Translations under genes and position numbers: made by a program
Origin: an uncultured Opitutaceae bacterium
GTDB lineage: Bacteria > Verrucomicrobiota > Verrucomicrobiae > Opitutales > Opitutaceae
Assembly (NCBI GenBank): GCA_946482625.1
Contig: CAMLSH010000226.1
Location: forward strand, 1 to 6,462
Reading direction: 5' to 3'
Length of the DNA stretch: 6,462 nt
Notes under the pieces: generated by a model
The model's database searches: none
What the model was told of the DNA's origin: nothing
The model's input: only the letters and a program-made list of their open reading frames with translations
In this document: one piece after another, positions 6,265 to 6,462 of the stretch
Layout: every line of letters begins with the position of its first letter
Numbering within the stretch: the stretch's first letter is position 1

Positions 6265-6462
6265 TCAGTACGCTAGAAACGGGTTGTGCTTCCGTTCTTG
6301 GGCGACGGTCGTCAGCGGGCCGTGGCCGCAGGCGAGGACGGTGTCGGCGTAGAGGGTGAGGACCTTGCGCCGATTGTTGGTCAAAGCTTCGGCGTACGCG
6401 GTGGGCGTCGGTGCGCCGCCCATCGACGCGGCGAAAATCGAGTCGCCGACGATCGCGAGCGG
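6265..6462 (-). CDS. MBL-fold metallo-hydrolase, C-terminal fragment (start outside window)
   Basis: Reading the minus strand from the right edge gives 65 residues ending in TGA at 6265-6267. The start and the metal-binding HxHxDH motif lie beyond the window. The visible part has AIVGDSIFAASMGG (3-16), whose Asp7 is at the place of the metal-bridging aspartate. It also has VLTLYADTVLACGHGPLTT (34-52), whose His47 is at the place of the last metal-binding histidine. The ending QERKHNPFL (55-63) is typical of glyoxalase II-like metallo-beta-lactamase-fold hydrolases. The substrate cannot be told: hydroxyacylglutathione hydrolase and related uncharacterised hydrolases share this end. It converges with the phosphoribosyltransferase gene, leaving 83 bases between the two stops in which I see no clear terminator. 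Confidence 0.85.
   Translation of the reverse strand, partial: PLAIVGDSIFAASMGGAPTPTAYAEALTNNRRKVLTLYADTVLACGHGPLTTVAQERKHNPFLAY

Noticed and set aside
1..6462. Search for CRISPR repeats, transposase genes, tRNA or rRNA genes, toxin-antitoxin pairs or a defence island.
   Set aside because: None seen. The window is composed of recognisable housekeeping and conserved genes with no direct-repeat arrays or mobile-element remnants.

Overview
This GC-rich window is ordinary bacterial chromosome. It carries six protein genes, four complete and intact and two cut by the window edges. Gene content and codon style suggest a member of the Verrucomicrobiota, with Opitutaceae as the best guess. That is an inference from general resemblance only: there is no rRNA or other phylogenetic marker here, and ValRS is present only as its C-terminus. 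I see no insertion sequence, phage gene, CRISPR array, tRNA or rRNA.

Layout from left to right. Positions 1-867 (+) hold the C-terminal third of valyl-tRNA synthetase, followed by a hairpin terminator. Positions 916-3018 (-) hold an exported 700-residue TPR protein ending in a DnaJ-like zinc ribbon. A 228-base divergent intergenic region follows, with a 24-base near-perfect palindrome just ahead of cysH. Positions 3247-3960 (+) encode a single-cysteine, cluster-free PAPS reductase. A 262-base spacer with two adjacent small hairpins follows. Positions 4223-4690 (+) encode a universal stress protein with an intact ATP-binding motif. Positions 4840-5304 (+) encode a YbaK/EbsC-type aminoacyl-tRNA deacylase behind a very strong Shine-Dalgarno sequence. 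Two hairpins follow. Positions 5477-6181 (+) encode a stand-alone phosphoribosyltransferase. Positions 6265-6462 (-) hold the C-terminal end of an MBL-fold hydrolase that runs off the right edge and converges on the phosphoribosyltransferase.

The genes do not form an obvious operon. Each plus-strand gene is separated from the next by about 150-260 bases, and several gaps hold hairpins, so each is probably transcribed alone. The themes are housekeeping: tRNA charging and editing, assimilatory sulfate reduction and stress response. I found no convincing new multi-gene system. The most informative unexplained signal is the cysH-proximal palindrome (3206-3229), a good candidate operator for a dimeric regulator of sulfur assimilation. 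The most unusual protein is the secreted TPR/zinc-ribbon protein.
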